This document shows positions 50,328-60,283 of a stretch of DNA of 64,000 nt, piece by piece. This DNA is from JAJDYQ01 sp965214035 (GTDB lineage: Bacteria; Pseudomonadota; Gammaproteobacteria; JAJDYQ01), in the NCBI GenBank assembly GCA_965214035.1, contig OZ243932.1, positions 806,001 to 870,000 of the forward strand, given 5' to 3'. The stretch's first letter is position 1, and each line of letters opens with the position of its first letter. Below the pieces are notes generated by a model that made no database searches, was not told the origin of the DNA, and was given only the letters and a program-made list of their open reading frames with translations. The position numbers and the translations under genes are program-made.

Positions 50328-51995
50328 ATGGCTCAATATATCTATACCATGAATCGGGTGCGCAAGGTTGTTCCCCCGAAGCGTGAAATTCTCAAGGACA
50401 TTTCTCTTTCATTTTTTCCTGGCGCAAAGATCGGTGTACTGGGCCTGAATGGTGCCGGGAAATCTACCCTGCTGCGTATCATGGCCGGTATTGATGACGA
50501 GATTGACGGTGAAGCATGTCCCATGCCGGATATCAAGGTCGGTTATCTGCCGCAGGAACCCAGGCTCGACTCGGCAAAAGATGTGCGTGGCAATATTGAG
50601 GAGGCGTTAAGTGAACTCAGTGATGCACAAAAGCGTTTGGATGCGGTTTATGCCGCCTATGCCGAACCTGATGCCGATTTCGATGCGCTTGCTAAAGAGC
50701 AGGCCCATCTGGAAAATATTCTGCAGGCTGGCGATGGGCATAATCTGGAAAGGACTCTGGAGGTGGCGGCGGATGCCTTGCGACTTCCTCCCTGGGATGC
50801 CGATGTTACCCGGCTTTCAGGAGGTGAGCGCCGCCGTGTTGCATTATGTCGGCTGCTTCTCTCCAGGCCCGATATGCTGTTGCTTGATGAGCCAACGAAT
50901 CACCTGGATGCCGAGTCGATTGCCTGGGTAGAGCGGTTTTTGAAAGAGTATTCCGGTACAGTTGTTGCCGTGACCCATGACCGTTACTTTCTGGATAATG
51001 TCGCGGGCTGGATTTTGGAGCTGGACCGTGGATACGGTATTCCATGGGAGGGCAATTATACTACCTGGCTGGAGCAGAAAGAAAGGCGCCTGAATGCAGA
51101 AGAAAAGCAGGAGACGGCTCATCAAAAGACAGTCAAACGTGAGCTGGAGTGGGTGCGCTCCAATCCAAAGGGACGTCATGCCCGAAATAAGGCTCGTCTG
51201 AAACGGTTTGATGAACTCAATTCTGCCGAGTTTCAGAAACGTAATGAAACGAATGAGCTTTATATTCCTCCCGGACCGCGCCTTGGTGACAGGGTGATTG
51301 AAGTTAGCAACCTGTGTAAACGCTTTGGTGACAGGGTTTTGTTTGAGGACCTTAGCTTTAGTCTGCCTCCCGGCGGGATCATCGGCATCATCGGTGCCAA
51401 CGGTGCCGGTAAAACGACTTTGTTTCGTATGATCGTAGGGCAGGAAAACCCTGATAGCGGTCAAATATCCATCGGTGAGACAGTCAGTCTGGCCTGTGTT
51501 GATCAGTCACGTGATTCCCTGAACGGCGATAAAACGGTATGGGAGGAAATTTCGGATGGCCTGGATATTATTCAAACAGGTAATGTGCAGCTTCAGTCTC
51601 GTGCTTATGTCGGCCGCTTTAACTTTAAGAAATCAGATCAACAGAAGTTCATCAGGGATTTGTCGGGTGGTGAGAGAAACCGTGTTCATCTGGCGAAGCT
51701 CCTTCGCTCCGGCGGTAATGTCCTGTTGCTTGATGAGCCAACTAATGATCTGGACGTAGAGACGCTGCGCGCATTAGAGGAGGCTCTGTTGAATTTTCCG
51801 GGTTGTGCCGTTGTGATTTCACATGATCGATGGTTTCTGGATCGAATTGCAACCCATATCCTGGCGTTTGAAGGAGACAGTCAGGTGGTATGGTTTGAGG
51901 GCAATTATGCGGATTATGAGGTGGATAGAAAATGCAGACTCGGTGAGGCTGCAAATCAACCACATCGAATCAAATATAAGCGGATTGATGCCTAG
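50328..51995 (+). CDS. ettA: Energy-dependent translational throttle protein EttA (ABC-F)
   Basis: This 555-residue protein has the same length as E. coli EttA. Its two ABC domains have Walker A GLNGAGKST and GANGAGKTT, and signatures LSGGERRRVALCRLLLS and LSGGERNRVHLAKLL. The EttA-specific arm and a charged interdomain linker rich in Lys/Arg are present. It binds the ribosomal E site and gates the first elongation step according to ATP/ADP. The ATG at 50328 starts MAQYIYTMNRV as in the family. Its TAG stop overlaps the kdsB stop on the other strand within one CTAG. Confidence 0.95.
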   Translation: MAQYIYTMNRVRKVVPPKREILKDISLSFFPGAKIGVLGLNGAGKSTLLRIMAGIDDEIDGEACPMPDIKVGYLPQEPRLDSAKDVRGNIEEALSELSDAQKRLDAVYAAYAEPDADFDALAKEQAHLENILQAGDGHNLERTLEVAADALRLPPWDADVTRLSGGERRRVALCRLLLSRPDMLLLDEPTNHLDAESIAWVERFLKEYSGTVVAVTHDRYFLDNVAGWILELDRGYGIPWEGNYTTWLEQKERRLNAEEKQETAHQKTVKRELEWVRSNPKGRHARNKARLKRFDELNSAEFQKRNETNELYIPPGPRLGDRVIEVSNLCKRFGDRVLFEDLSFSLPPGGIIGIIGANGAGKTTLFRMIVGQENPDSGQISIGETVSLACVDQSRDSLNGDKTVWEEISDGLDIIQTGNVQLQSRAYVGRFNFKKSDQQKFIRDLSGGERNRVHLAKLLRSGGNVLLLDEPTNDLDVETLRALEEALLNFPGCAVVISHDRWFLDRIATHILAFEGDSQVVWFEGNYADYEVDRKCRLGEAANQPHRIKYKRIDA

Positions 51996-52741
51996 AATCG
52001 TTTGCTGCTACGGATTAAATCAATGGCTTGTTTCAGATCTTCAGGCGTATCAATCCCCATGCCGGTATCAAGCTCTGTTATGCCAACCTTGATCTTTTCG
52101 CCATTCCACAATACACGTAACTGTTCCAGAACTTCAGCAGACTCTGGTTCACAGGTGGGCATGTCAGCATATCTTTTTAGAAAACGGGCAGTATAGGCAT
52201 AAAGCCCGATATGCCGAAAGTAGCCTGCGGCAGAGGCAGGATTATCTCTGTTCCAGGGTACCGGTGCCCGGCTGAAATACACTGCATAACCATATCTATC
52301 CGTTATAATTTTTACAATGTCAGGATTATCAATATCTGCCCTTGCAATCAAGGGACGGCAAAGTGTTGCCATGCCGCAATCATGCTCCGATTCCAGCAAT
52401 TCAGCCACCTGGTTCAGACACTCTGTTGGCATAAACGGCTCATCGCCCTGTAAATTAACTACGACCTCATCATCGTCCATATCGTGGATATTTGCCACTT
52501 CAGCCAGTCGCTCGGAGCCATTTTTATGCTGGTCGGATGTCATACAGTTTTCTGCACCTATTTTATGGGACAGTGCTGCAATACGTTCATCGTCAGTGGC
52601 AATGATGACACGTTCTGCCAGACTGTTATTTGCACATTCAAATGTACGTTGCAGTATCGATTTTCCAGCCAGATCGGCCAATAACTTGCCCGGAAAGCGG
52701 GTTGATGAGTAGCGCGCAGGAATTACAATGGTGTAGCTCAA
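51992..52741 (-). CDS. kdsB: CMP-KDO synthetase KdsB
   Basis: This 249-residue nucleotidyltransferase has VIPARYSSTRFPGKLLADLAGK, VVVNLQGDEPF and YFRHIGLYAYTARFL, all family-diagnostic. It activates KDO as CMP-KDO for the lipopolysaccharide inner core. Its start overlaps the lpxK stop by four bases. It is the last gene of the exbB-exbD-msbA-lpxK-kdsB operon. Confidence 0.95.
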   Translation of the reverse strand: MSYTIVIPARYSSTRFPGKLLADLAGKSILQRTFECANNSLAERVIIATDDERIAALSHKIGAENCMTSDQHKNGSERLAEVANIHDMDDDEVVVNLQGDEPFMPTECLNQVAELLESEHDCGMATLCRPLIARADIDNPDIVKIITDRYGYAVYFSRAPVPWNRDNPASAAGYFRHIGLYAYTARFLKRYADMPTCEPESAEVLEQLRVLWNGEKIKVGITELDTGMGIDTPEDLKQAIDLIRSSKRF

Positions 52742-53757
52742 TGAATTTCCTCTTCTGATCTTTTTCCTTTTTGATTCTCTATGGTATTTTCAAGAAGTGC
52801 GAGTAATCGTTGACTAAAAGAATTTTCAAGGGTCACATTTATTGGTACATACCAGAAAAATTGATTCGCGAAGTACATACATTTAATGGCATCTTTTTCT
52901 GTCATTATCACCGTGGCTTCATCTCCAAACTCAAAATCCTGTTGGCTATACTGGTAATGATCTGGAAATTCATGCTCTATAATGTCGAGCTGGCATTTTT
53001 TCAGCCCGTTAAAAAAACTGCCTGGATAGCCCGTGCCAGCAATCGCATGTATCTTCAGGCAGGTAAATTCTGATAATAATCTGGTTTCACCTGTCTGCAT
53101 ATTAACCGCAGAACAGTGACTGATGAGCATTGAATATTCATGCGGCTTACCCGATCCATTTGCTACGATTATATCCGCTTCATTCAGGCGCGATATTCTC
53201 TCTCTCAGAGGACCGGCCGGCAAACACCAGCCATTACCAAACCGGCGTTCACCATGCACGACTACAATTTCAATATCCCTGCGCATGGCATAATGTTGCA
53301 GCCCGTCATCTGAAATAATGACATCGACATCATCGTTTTGAGTCAGGCTTCGCACGGCGGCAACCCGATCAGGGCCGACGGTCATTGGGCAACCTGTCCG
53401 TGAGACAAGCATCACAGCTTCGTCGCCGACTATTTCAGGATCACTGTCTGCTTCAACGCGCCGAGGCCATTGTGTGGCTTTGCCACCGTAACCCCGACTG
53501 ACCAGGCCGGGCTTATATCCATTTTCTTTCAGAAGTTCTGCTACCCGGATAACAAGGGGGGTTTTGCCATTGCCTCCGACAGTAATATTGCCAATTACGA
53601 TAACTGGAGTCGGAAGCGATTTTGATGGTAGTACTTTTATTCTATAAAGTAGTCGGCGGGTAGATACCAACAGGCAGAATAACCAGGAAAAGGGTATCAA
53701 AAAATAGTATTTTATACCTTGTTTGCCGCCATACCAGTATTCGGGTGCTTTGTACAT
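52738..53757 (-). CDS. lpxK: Tetraacyldisaccharide 4'-kinase LpxK
   Basis: This 339-residue protein begins MYKAPEYWYGG with an N-terminal membrane helix, then the P-loop VIVIGNITVGGNGKTPLV, GLVSRGYGG, and VIISDDGLQHYAMRRDIEI. It phosphorylates the lipid A disaccharide at the 4' position. The ATG at 53757 starts a few bases after the msbA stop; an in-frame ATG further upstream (53802) would overlap msbA. Confidence 0.94.
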   Translation of the reverse strand: MYKAPEYWYGGKQGIKYYFLIPFSWLFCLLVSTRRLLYRIKVLPSKSLPTPVIVIGNITVGGNGKTPLVIRVAELLKENGYKPGLVSRGYGGKATQWPRRVEADSDPEIVGDEAVMLVSRTGCPMTVGPDRVAAVRSLTQNDDVDVIISDDGLQHYAMRRDIEIVVVHGERRFGNGWCLPAGPLRERISRLNEADIIVANGSGKPHEYSMLISHCSAVNMQTGETRLLSEFTCLKIHAIAGTGYPGSFFNGLKKCQLDIIEHEFPDHYQYSQQDFEFGDEATVIMTEKDAIKCMYFANQFFWYVPINVTLENSFSQRLLALLENTIENQKGKRSEEEIH

Positions 53758-53761
53758 CACT

Positions 53762-55513
53762 TTACGAAAACTGCATACTATGCATATGCTTGTATTTTTC
53801 ACCTGCCGCTAAAAGTTCATGATGGCTGCCAGATTCTATAATTTGACCATTCTCCATAACAAAAATCACGTCGGCCATTTCAATAGTAGAAAGTCGATGG
53901 GCGATGATCAAAGTGGTGCGTTCTTGCATGAGCGTTGCCATGCCGGCTTGAATGTATTTCTCAGACTCGCTATCCAGTGACGATGTCGCTTCATCAAGAA
54001 TCAGTATCGGTGCGTTTTTCAAGAATGCACGGGCCATCGCCAGTCGTTGGCGCTGGCCTCCTGACAGTAATACACCGTCTTCACCTACCCGAGTATCCAG
54101 CTTTTGTGGCAGTTTTTCAATAAACTCCCAGGCATGTGCGCATTTAGCCGCTCTGGTCACTGTTTCGATGTCGCTTTTTTTCATTGACCCATAGGCTATA
54201 TTATTCATGATACTGTCATTGAACAATACAGTGTCCTGACCGACATAAGAGATATTATTGCGTAATGAGTGGAGTGCTATATCCTTCATATCATGCCCAT
54301 TGAGTCTGATGCAGCCAGCTGTTGGAACATAAAGCTTTGGAATTAAATTAACCAGTGTTGTTTTTCCACTTCCTGATTTACCAACAAAAGCCGCTATGGT
54401 TTTTGGTTTTATTTTCAGTGATATACCTCTAAGTGCGTCGCTTTCTTTGCCCACATACCGAAATCGAATATCTCTGTATTCAATATGTACTGTTGGCTCT
54501 TTTAATAATTTTTTGCCACTATCTGCTTCTAGCTCTCCATCCAGAAATTGAAAAATATGCTGGCCTGCCGCAATGCCTTTTTGTAAGCTCGCATTTACCG
54601 TCGTAAGCCGCTTGATCGCGGGCAATAAAATCGTTATGGAGATCATATAAGCTGTTAAATTTCCAGGTGATATTGGAGTTGGCATATATCCCGATATAGA
54701 AAGAAAAATTGCGACGGACACTGCCAGAGCAACTATCAACTGAATGAATGGTACGTTGAGGTGCTCGATAACGGTCCGTTTCATTATTTGTGTGCGAGAG
54801 TATTCCACTGCTTTTTGATATCGGGATTTTTCGTATTGTTGTCCACCGAATATCTTGACTACCTGATGACCGTTAATGGTTTCCTCTGTGATACTGGTGA
54901 GCATCCCCATGGATTCCTGAATATTTCTGTTGACTCGGCGAAGTTTTTTATTAATGTATAAAACCACTATCGTGATAACCGGTGCCAGGATTAGAAAGCC
55001 AAGAGATAGGTAGGTATTTAGATAAAACATCAGTGAAAGCTGGAATATCACTCTGGCACTGTCAGATATGAGGACCAGAATCGTTCTGGATACGGCCTCG
55101 GAAACTTGAGTGGTGTTATAGGTTATGCGGGATATTAGATCACCGGTGGATGAATGGTCATAAAAGGAGCTCGGCAATACTAGAAGATGGTGAAACATCT
55201 CATGCCGTATTGTCGCTACGATGTGACTCCCGGTAAATGCAATAAAATAGCTTGCCATAAAATTGCTGATGCCGCGAAAAATAAAGATGGCGATAATCGC
55301 CAGCGAAAAAAACAAAGCCGACTCGGGGTCAGGGTTGGCAATTCCCTCCATAATAAGTTTCATCAGATAAGCGAAACTTACCTCAATCAAGCTGCCTGCT
55401 ATCATCGCAAAAGTAGCCACCAGAAGTGCTTTCCAGTACGGATAACTATATCGCAGCAGACGGCGGTAAATATTGAAGCTGTCCGCTTCGTTATCATGTA
55501 TATTCTGGTTCAT
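53762..55513 (-). CDS. msbA: Lipid A export ATP-binding/permease protein MsbA
   Basis: This 583-residue half-transporter has six membrane helices in the N-terminal 320 residues. Its nucleotide-binding domain has GKSGSGKTTLVNLI, LSGGQRQRLAMARAFL, ILILDEATSSLD and the H-loop AHRLST. It flips lipid A-core across the inner membrane. Downstream lpxK is its usual operon partner. Confidence 0.95.
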   Translation of the reverse strand: MNQNIHDNEADSFNIYRRLLRYSYPYWKALLVATFAMIAGSLIEVSFAYLMKLIMEGIANPDPESALFFSLAIIAIFIFRGISNFMASYFIAFTGSHIVATIRHEMFHHLLVLPSSFYDHSSTGDLISRITYNTTQVSEAVSRTILVLISDSARVIFQLSLMFYLNTYLSLGFLILAPVITIVVLYINKKLRRVNRNIQESMGMLTSITEETINGHQVVKIFGGQQYEKSRYQKAVEYSRTQIMKRTVIEHLNVPFIQLIVALAVSVAIFLSISGYMPTPISPGNLTAYMISITILLPAIKRLTTVNASLQKGIAAGQHIFQFLDGELEADSGKKLLKEPTVHIEYRDIRFRYVGKESDALRGISLKIKPKTIAAFVGKSGSGKTTLVNLIPKLYVPTAGCIRLNGHDMKDIALHSLRNNISYVGQDTVLFNDSIMNNIAYGSMKKSDIETVTRAAKCAHAWEFIEKLPQKLDTRVGEDGVLLSGGQRQRLAMARAFLKNAPILILDEATSSLDSESEKYIQAGMATLMQERTTLIIAHRLSTIEMADVIFVMENGQIIESGSHHELLAAGEKYKHMHSMQFS

Positions 55514-55523
55514 GGGTAGGATA

Positions 55524-55946
55524 TTATTTTTCAGGTGTTATTTGTACGGTCGGCATTGACAGGCGGCTAAAGCCAAGTTGCCCGGCAATGTCCATGACAG
55601 TCACCATGGACTGCCAGCTCGCCCCCTGATCGCCACGTATCGTAAAAGGCAGGTCACGGTTATTTCCAGCGTGCCGGATAATGGCAATTTTCAGTGCATC
55701 AGGGCTGTTATTCAATACTCTGGTGCGGTTAATGAAGTATTCGCCGCTTGAGCTGACTGTTACTTCTATGGCTTTTTCTTGCGCAGCCTCTTCGCTGCTG
55801 CTGGCTTTTGGCAGTTCAATTTCTACTGCGGACTCTTTTTCAAAGGTCGTGGAAACCATGAAGAAGATCAGCATCAGAAATACAACATCAATCAACGGCG
55901 TTAGATTGATGTCGGGTTCTTCCTGTTTTTTGGGTCGCAGGTTCAT
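55524..55946 (-). CDS. exbD: ExbD/TolR-family proton channel subunit
   Basis: This 140-residue protein has one N-terminal membrane helix (DINLTPLIDVVFLMLIFFMVS), with the essential Asp in LIDVVFL, and a periplasmic domain. With ExbB it converts the proton gradient to work for TonB-type or Tol-type systems. It overlaps exbB by four bases. No tonB follows; in this operon type the pair is often linked to lipopolysaccharide export genes. Confidence 0.92.
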   Translation of the reverse strand: MNLRPKKQEEPDINLTPLIDVVFLMLIFFMVSTTFEKESAVEIELPKASSSEEAAQEKAIEVTVSSSGEYFINRTRVLNNSPDALKIAIIRHAGNNRDLPFTIRGDQGASWQSMVTVMDIAGQLGFSRLSMPTVQITPEK

Positions 55947-56590
55947 CGGGTTTGCCTGCCGGCGCTGCGTATTTGTGTATCCTCTTCGCGCTCACCGTGA
56001 ATAACTTCGACCAGCTTGAGCGCTTCTTCCTCCATACGAACAACATATTCTTCGACAACTCCACGAAAATAGCGGTAAAACATCAGCGATGGAATGGCAA
56101 CTGTTAAGCCGGCAGCGGTAGTGATCAATGCTTCGGATATGCCGCCAGCCAGCAGGCTGGCATCTCCGACGCCGGCTGTTGTTATTGTGCTGAATACCTT
56201 GATCATTCCGATGACGGTACCAAGCAAACCCAGTAGCGGGCTGATGGATGCAATAGTGCCCAGTGTATTGAGGAATCGCTCAAGCTCATGCACGACATGA
56301 CGACCGGTTTCTTCAATCGCTTCTTTCATGATTTCGCGTTCATGCTGCAAATTGACCAGACCGGCGGCAAGTACACGCCCAAGGGATGAACTCTGTTTCA
56401 AGGATGTCAATGCCTCCTGATCAAAAGATTTATCCTTGAAGCCAGCCCATATATCGGCCACCAGATTGGGTGGGATAACCCGCTTTTTCTGTAAACTCCA
56501 AAAACGCTCGGCAATAATGGCAAACGCCACGATGGAGCACAAAATGATGGGAAGCATAACCCAACCACCGGCCTTGATTATCTCAAACAT
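55943..56590 (-). CDS. exbB: ExbB/TolQ-family proton channel subunit
   Basis: This 215-residue protein has three membrane helices: MFEIIKAGGWVMLPIILCSIVAFAII, then ISPLLGLLGTVIGMIKVF, and LITTAAGLTVAIPSLMFYRYF with the proton-path Thr. I chose the ATG at 56590 with GGGAG upstream. It belongs to the MotA/TolQ/ExbB family and pairs with ExbD. Confidence 0.93.
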   Translation of the reverse strand: MFEIIKAGGWVMLPIILCSIVAFAIIAERFWSLQKKRVIPPNLVADIWAGFKDKSFDQEALTSLKQSSSLGRVLAAGLVNLQHEREIMKEAIEETGRHVVHELERFLNTLGTIASISPLLGLLGTVIGMIKVFSTITTAGVGDASLLAGGISEALITTAAGLTVAIPSLMFYRYFRGVVEEYVVRMEEEALKLVEVIHGEREEDTQIRSAGRQTR

Positions 56591-56644
56591 ACTGCTCCCT
56601 TGATCCTGAATCGGGTATTTTCTAAACAAAAACCGAATGATACT

Positions 56645-58978
56645 TTATTTATTGCTGGCTGGCACATAATGCCAGAATCTCTTCTTGTCTCGGCGGTATT
56701 CATGAGGAATGTCCATTTTGCCATTACGGTAAAAGGTAAAGCGAACCATGCCGGACTCATCATTGCGCAGTTGCTGCGTTGATAACGCACGGTAGCGCTG
56801 CATGACTTCTTTCGCAGGGAACCGAAAGCGATTCCTGTAGCCCGCCGAATAAACCACATATTCCGGTCGGACACGATTCAGCTAGACTTGTGTCGAAGAG
56901 GTCGCGCTGCCATGGTGTGGGGCCGATATTACATCGGCTTTCAGATGTTCCCCATACAGGGTAGCCATTTCCCGCTCAGCACGCGCCTCAATGTCGCCGG
57001 TCAACAGGATCGTTCTACCTTTATGGCGAATGCGTAAAACGCAGGAGCGGTTATTTTCGCTCAGTTTATGGTTCTTTTGTGCCATGGCAGTCGGATAGAG
57101 AATATCAAAATCCACACCGTCCCAGTGCCATTTCTGGCCGGCTTGGCATACCTGTGAATATGGATATCGGCTCTTGAATTCAGATCCCGGCATAACGGTC
57201 AGTGAGTCTGTCGTAACTCCATCGATCACTGCTTTATATCCGCCGGTGTGGTCTTTGTCATCATGGCTAAGTATTACCCGGTGAATATGTGTGATTCCCT
57301 CGTGCCATAGATAAGGCAGTATAACCATGCGTCCAATATCAAAATGTTCTCCTGCACGAAAACCTGCATCATACAGCAATACATGCCTGTGTGTGCGGAC
57401 CACAATAGACAACCCCTGGCCAACATCAAGGAAATCAATCTGTAACTCTTCTTCACCTAAAGGATTTTCAACAAGAATTGACCAGGGGATGAAAAACAGT
57501 AATCCCGCTATGGCAAAACGATGATGCCGGAATCTGTAAAGAATGATCAGTCCGGGTAGTGCTGTGATCAGATTATATGAGATCAGTGCCGGCAGTCGCA
57601 TTACGGCATACTCGGTTCCGGCCAGCAGCTCTATGAATTTCCAGAGCAGCGACATCAGAAATATGACCGCGTCGGATACATAACCGGCCAGTCCGTGAAA
57701 AGTAAACTGGATAATTACCAGCAATACCAGCATGGGCACGATCAATATTCCTACCCAGGGTGCTGCAAACAGATTGACCAGTGGTGCTATCAGGGAAAAC
57801 TGATGAAAAAAAACGAGGGTCAGTGGCATTAAGCCGATGGCCAGGGCAAGCTGTAGCCAGGCCAACTGCCTGATTTTGGCGACTAATTTCTGTTCAGACT
57901 TGTCTGTGAGCACAAAGTAGATAATGGCAACTGCGATATAAGATAATCAGAAGCCAGTATTGAGTATGGATAGAGGATCAATCAGTAATACCACCAGCAG
58001 GGCTATCAGCAGGACGGTCAGGGGAGATACGGATCTTCTCATTAATAAGCCGAGTACAACGACAGCAAGCATGATCAGTGCACGCTGTGTTGGAATGGAA
58101 AAGCCTGCCAGTGCAGCATAAGCCGATGCAGCTAACAAGCCACTTGTTATTGCCATATCCTGTGCCGGTCGATACAGGCAAAGCTGCGGGTAGCAGCGCC
58201 AGAGCTGTTTCCCTGCCCAGTAGAACAGCGCGAAGATCAGCCCGATATGCAGGCCTGAAATTGCCATTAAATGAACAGTTCCGGTACGTTGCAGTGCCTG
58301 CCATTGTGACGATGAAATATATTGCCTGTCGCCGGTTACCAGGGCGATCAGCAATCCAGCTACATCCTTTGATTGGAACAGTGACAACAACTGCTTCGTG
58401 AGCAGTTGACGTTGGTAATTCAGAGTCGCCTGCTGCTCCAGCAACACGGCCTGATGTGCATGATGTACATATCCGGTAGCTGCTATGTTGCGCTCAAAAA
58501 GCCATCCTTCATAGTCAAGGCCACCTGGATTGAAAAAACCATGAGGGCGTTTCAGCTTAATCGCCATGCGCCAAACCTGACCCGCAGACAATGGCAGTTT
58601 GGGCGAATACCAGTTCAATCTGACATTTGTTTTCCAGTCAGAACCCTGGGTATCCAGAATTTGTAAATCAAATCGGCTGCGTTTTGCTTGATTTTCCGGG
58701 ATTGACTTGATTATCCCGGTTACATTGATTGTCTGGCCTTCCAGTTTAGAAGGTAATGCCGGTGGAGAAAACCACTGTACGCAGGCCATGAGCCAGATAG
58801 AACCCACGGTCGCTGCCAGCAGCATCTTTGCAAAAGGCCAATAACACCAGTACCCGAAAAACAGTAGTACTGGCAGCAGTAACGGTAGCCAGTCACTTTG
58901 CGGTAAATACGGCAGGTATGTGGTTAAAAATATACCGGCAGCAAAGGCTGGAATAACTTTATGTATCATGCTCGACAT
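56645..58978 (-). pseudogene. comEC: comEC interrupted by two in-frame stop codons
   Basis: One continuous frame of about 777 codons encodes the ComEC/Rec2 DNA-uptake channel. The N-terminal soluble domain is followed by the Competence membrane domain (AISGLHIGLIFALFYW, GFSIPTQRALIML). The C-terminal metallo-beta-lactamase-like domain has SHDDKDHTGGYKAVID and APHHGSATSS. A TGA at 57947-57949 stands where family members have the Trp of GFWLS. A TAG at 56882-56884 follows SSTQV, after which LNRVRPEYVVYSAGYRNRF continues. No frameshift is involved. Function in DNA uptake would be lost unless both stops are suppressed. The gene precedes exbB. Confidence 0.85.
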
Positions 58979-59046
58979 AAAGCTGACATGAGTATCGTTA
59001 ATTATGAGAGAATGATAGTTTTAACCCAACTGCATAAAACTATGGT

Positions 59047-59598
59047 ATGCGCTTAAAAGTACTTAACTGGTTTGTCGTCAAATATGCGGAAATACGTGAA
59101 CATCATTCCTTGCGTATATTTGGCCGGTTACTGGATGATCCCTATCTGTTTCATTTGAACAGGCGTTCTGTATCCGGTGCATTTGCCGTAGGTTTCTTCA
59201 GTGCCTGGATTCCCATGCCTTTCCAGATGCTTATTGCTGCCCTCATCGCGACCGCTGTTCGAGTCAACCTGCCGCTTTCTGTTCTTCTGGTATGGGTCAC
59301 AAACCCGGTCACCATGACGCCGATGTTCTATTCTGCCTATATCGTTGGCACGTGGCTCACTGGTGATAGCGCGGGACAATTTCAATTCGAGCCCAGCTAT
59401 GAGTGGTTTTTGAGGGAGTTGCAAACCATTGGAGAGCCTTTTTTGCTCGGTTGTTTGGTACTGGCGACTGCTAGCTCGGTTACCGGCTTTTTCATGATAA
59501 AACTGCTGTGGAGTGAGCGGTTTTCACGCTTGCTGCATATCAGGTTGAAGCGTTATCGACGAAGGAAAAAGCAACATGGTAACGATCTTTCTATCTGA
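59047..59598 (+). CDS. DUF2062 domain membrane protein
   Basis: This 183-residue protein contains the DUF2062 core, including GAFAVGFFSAWIPMPFQMLIAALIATAVRVNLPLSV and WVTNPVTMTPMFYSAY, with two or three membrane helices and a basic C-terminus (RLKRYRRRKKQ). The function is unknown. It is divergent from comEC, and its stop lies one base from the stop of convergent lolD. Confidence 0.88.
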   Translation: MRLKVLNWFVVKYAEIREHHSLRIFGRLLDDPYLFHLNRRSVSGAFAVGFFSAWIPMPFQMLIAALIATAVRVNLPLSVLLVWVTNPVTMTPMFYSAYIVGTWLTGDSAGQFQFEPSYEWFLRELQTIGEPFLLGCLVLATASSVTGFFMIKLLWSERFSRLLHIRLKRYRRRKKQHGNDLSI

Positions 59599-59599
59599 C

Positions 59600-60283
59600 T
59601 TATTGGCTGGCCAGTGCTCCGCCATATAAGCGTACTACTCTGTCCATACGTGAGGCCATGCTCTCATCATGAGTGACCGTCAGTAAACTGATGTCGAATT
59701 CCCGATTTAATTCCAGAAACACCTCATAAACGTCGTTTGCCGTTTTGTTGTCCAGATTGCCTGTTGGCTCATCGGCCAGTACACATGACGGTAGAGTGAC
59801 CAGCGCACGTGCAATGGCCGCCCTCTGACGTTCGCCGCCTGATAATTCGGAAGGCCTATGGTTGAGTCGATTTTCCAGACCGACTTGAGACAGTATCTGC
59901 CTGCTTTTTTTTTCTGACAACTCCTTGGTCATACCGGCAATTCTTAAAGGCATGCTGATATTTTCAAGTGCCGTGAACTCCGGCAACAGGTGATGAAACT
60001 GATATACAAATCCCAGGTTGCGATTACGCAGATGGCCCAGCTGTCGTTCATTCAGGTGGGCGATATTTTGATTGCCTATCCGAACCTCTCCCTGGTCCGG
60101 TTTGTCCAGACCGCCAAGCAAGTGTAAAAAGGTACTTTTCCCCGCGCCCGATGTCCCGACAATCGCGATACTTTCGCCTCGATGTACATCCAGACTGACA
60201 TCATGCAGAACATCAATACAGCTATCTCCCTGCTGATAGCTCTTGCTTAATCCACGGCATGACAGTACTACCGAATCATTCAT
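59600..60283 (-). CDS. lolD: Lipoprotein-releasing ABC transporter ATP-binding subunit LolD
   Basis: This 227-residue ABC ATPase has Walker A GTSGAGKST, the NLGFVYQFHHLLPEFTALEN Q-loop region typical of LolD, the signature LSGGERQRAAIARAL, and LADEPTGNLD. It powers release of outer-membrane lipoproteins to LolA. Its ATG at 60283 overlaps the end of the permease gene by eight bases. Confidence 0.95.
   Translation of the reverse strand: MNDSVVLSCRGLSKSYQQGDSCIDVLHDVSLDVHRGESIAIVGTSGAGKSTFLHLLGGLDKPDQGEVRIGNQNIAHLNERQLGHLRNRNLGFVYQFHHLLPEFTALENISMPLRIAGMTKELSEKKSRQILSQVGLENRLNHRPSELSGGERQRAAIARALVTLPSCVLADEPTGNLDNKTANDVYEVFLELNREFDISLLTVTHDESMASRMDRVVRLYGGALASQ

Noticed and set aside
57947..57949. 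UGA recoded as Trp or Sec instead of a stop in comEC
   Set aside because: Many intact genes in the window end with TGA, for example nusA, the RND pump and rimP, so UGA is a normal stop. A second stop (TAG) in the same gene fits decay better.
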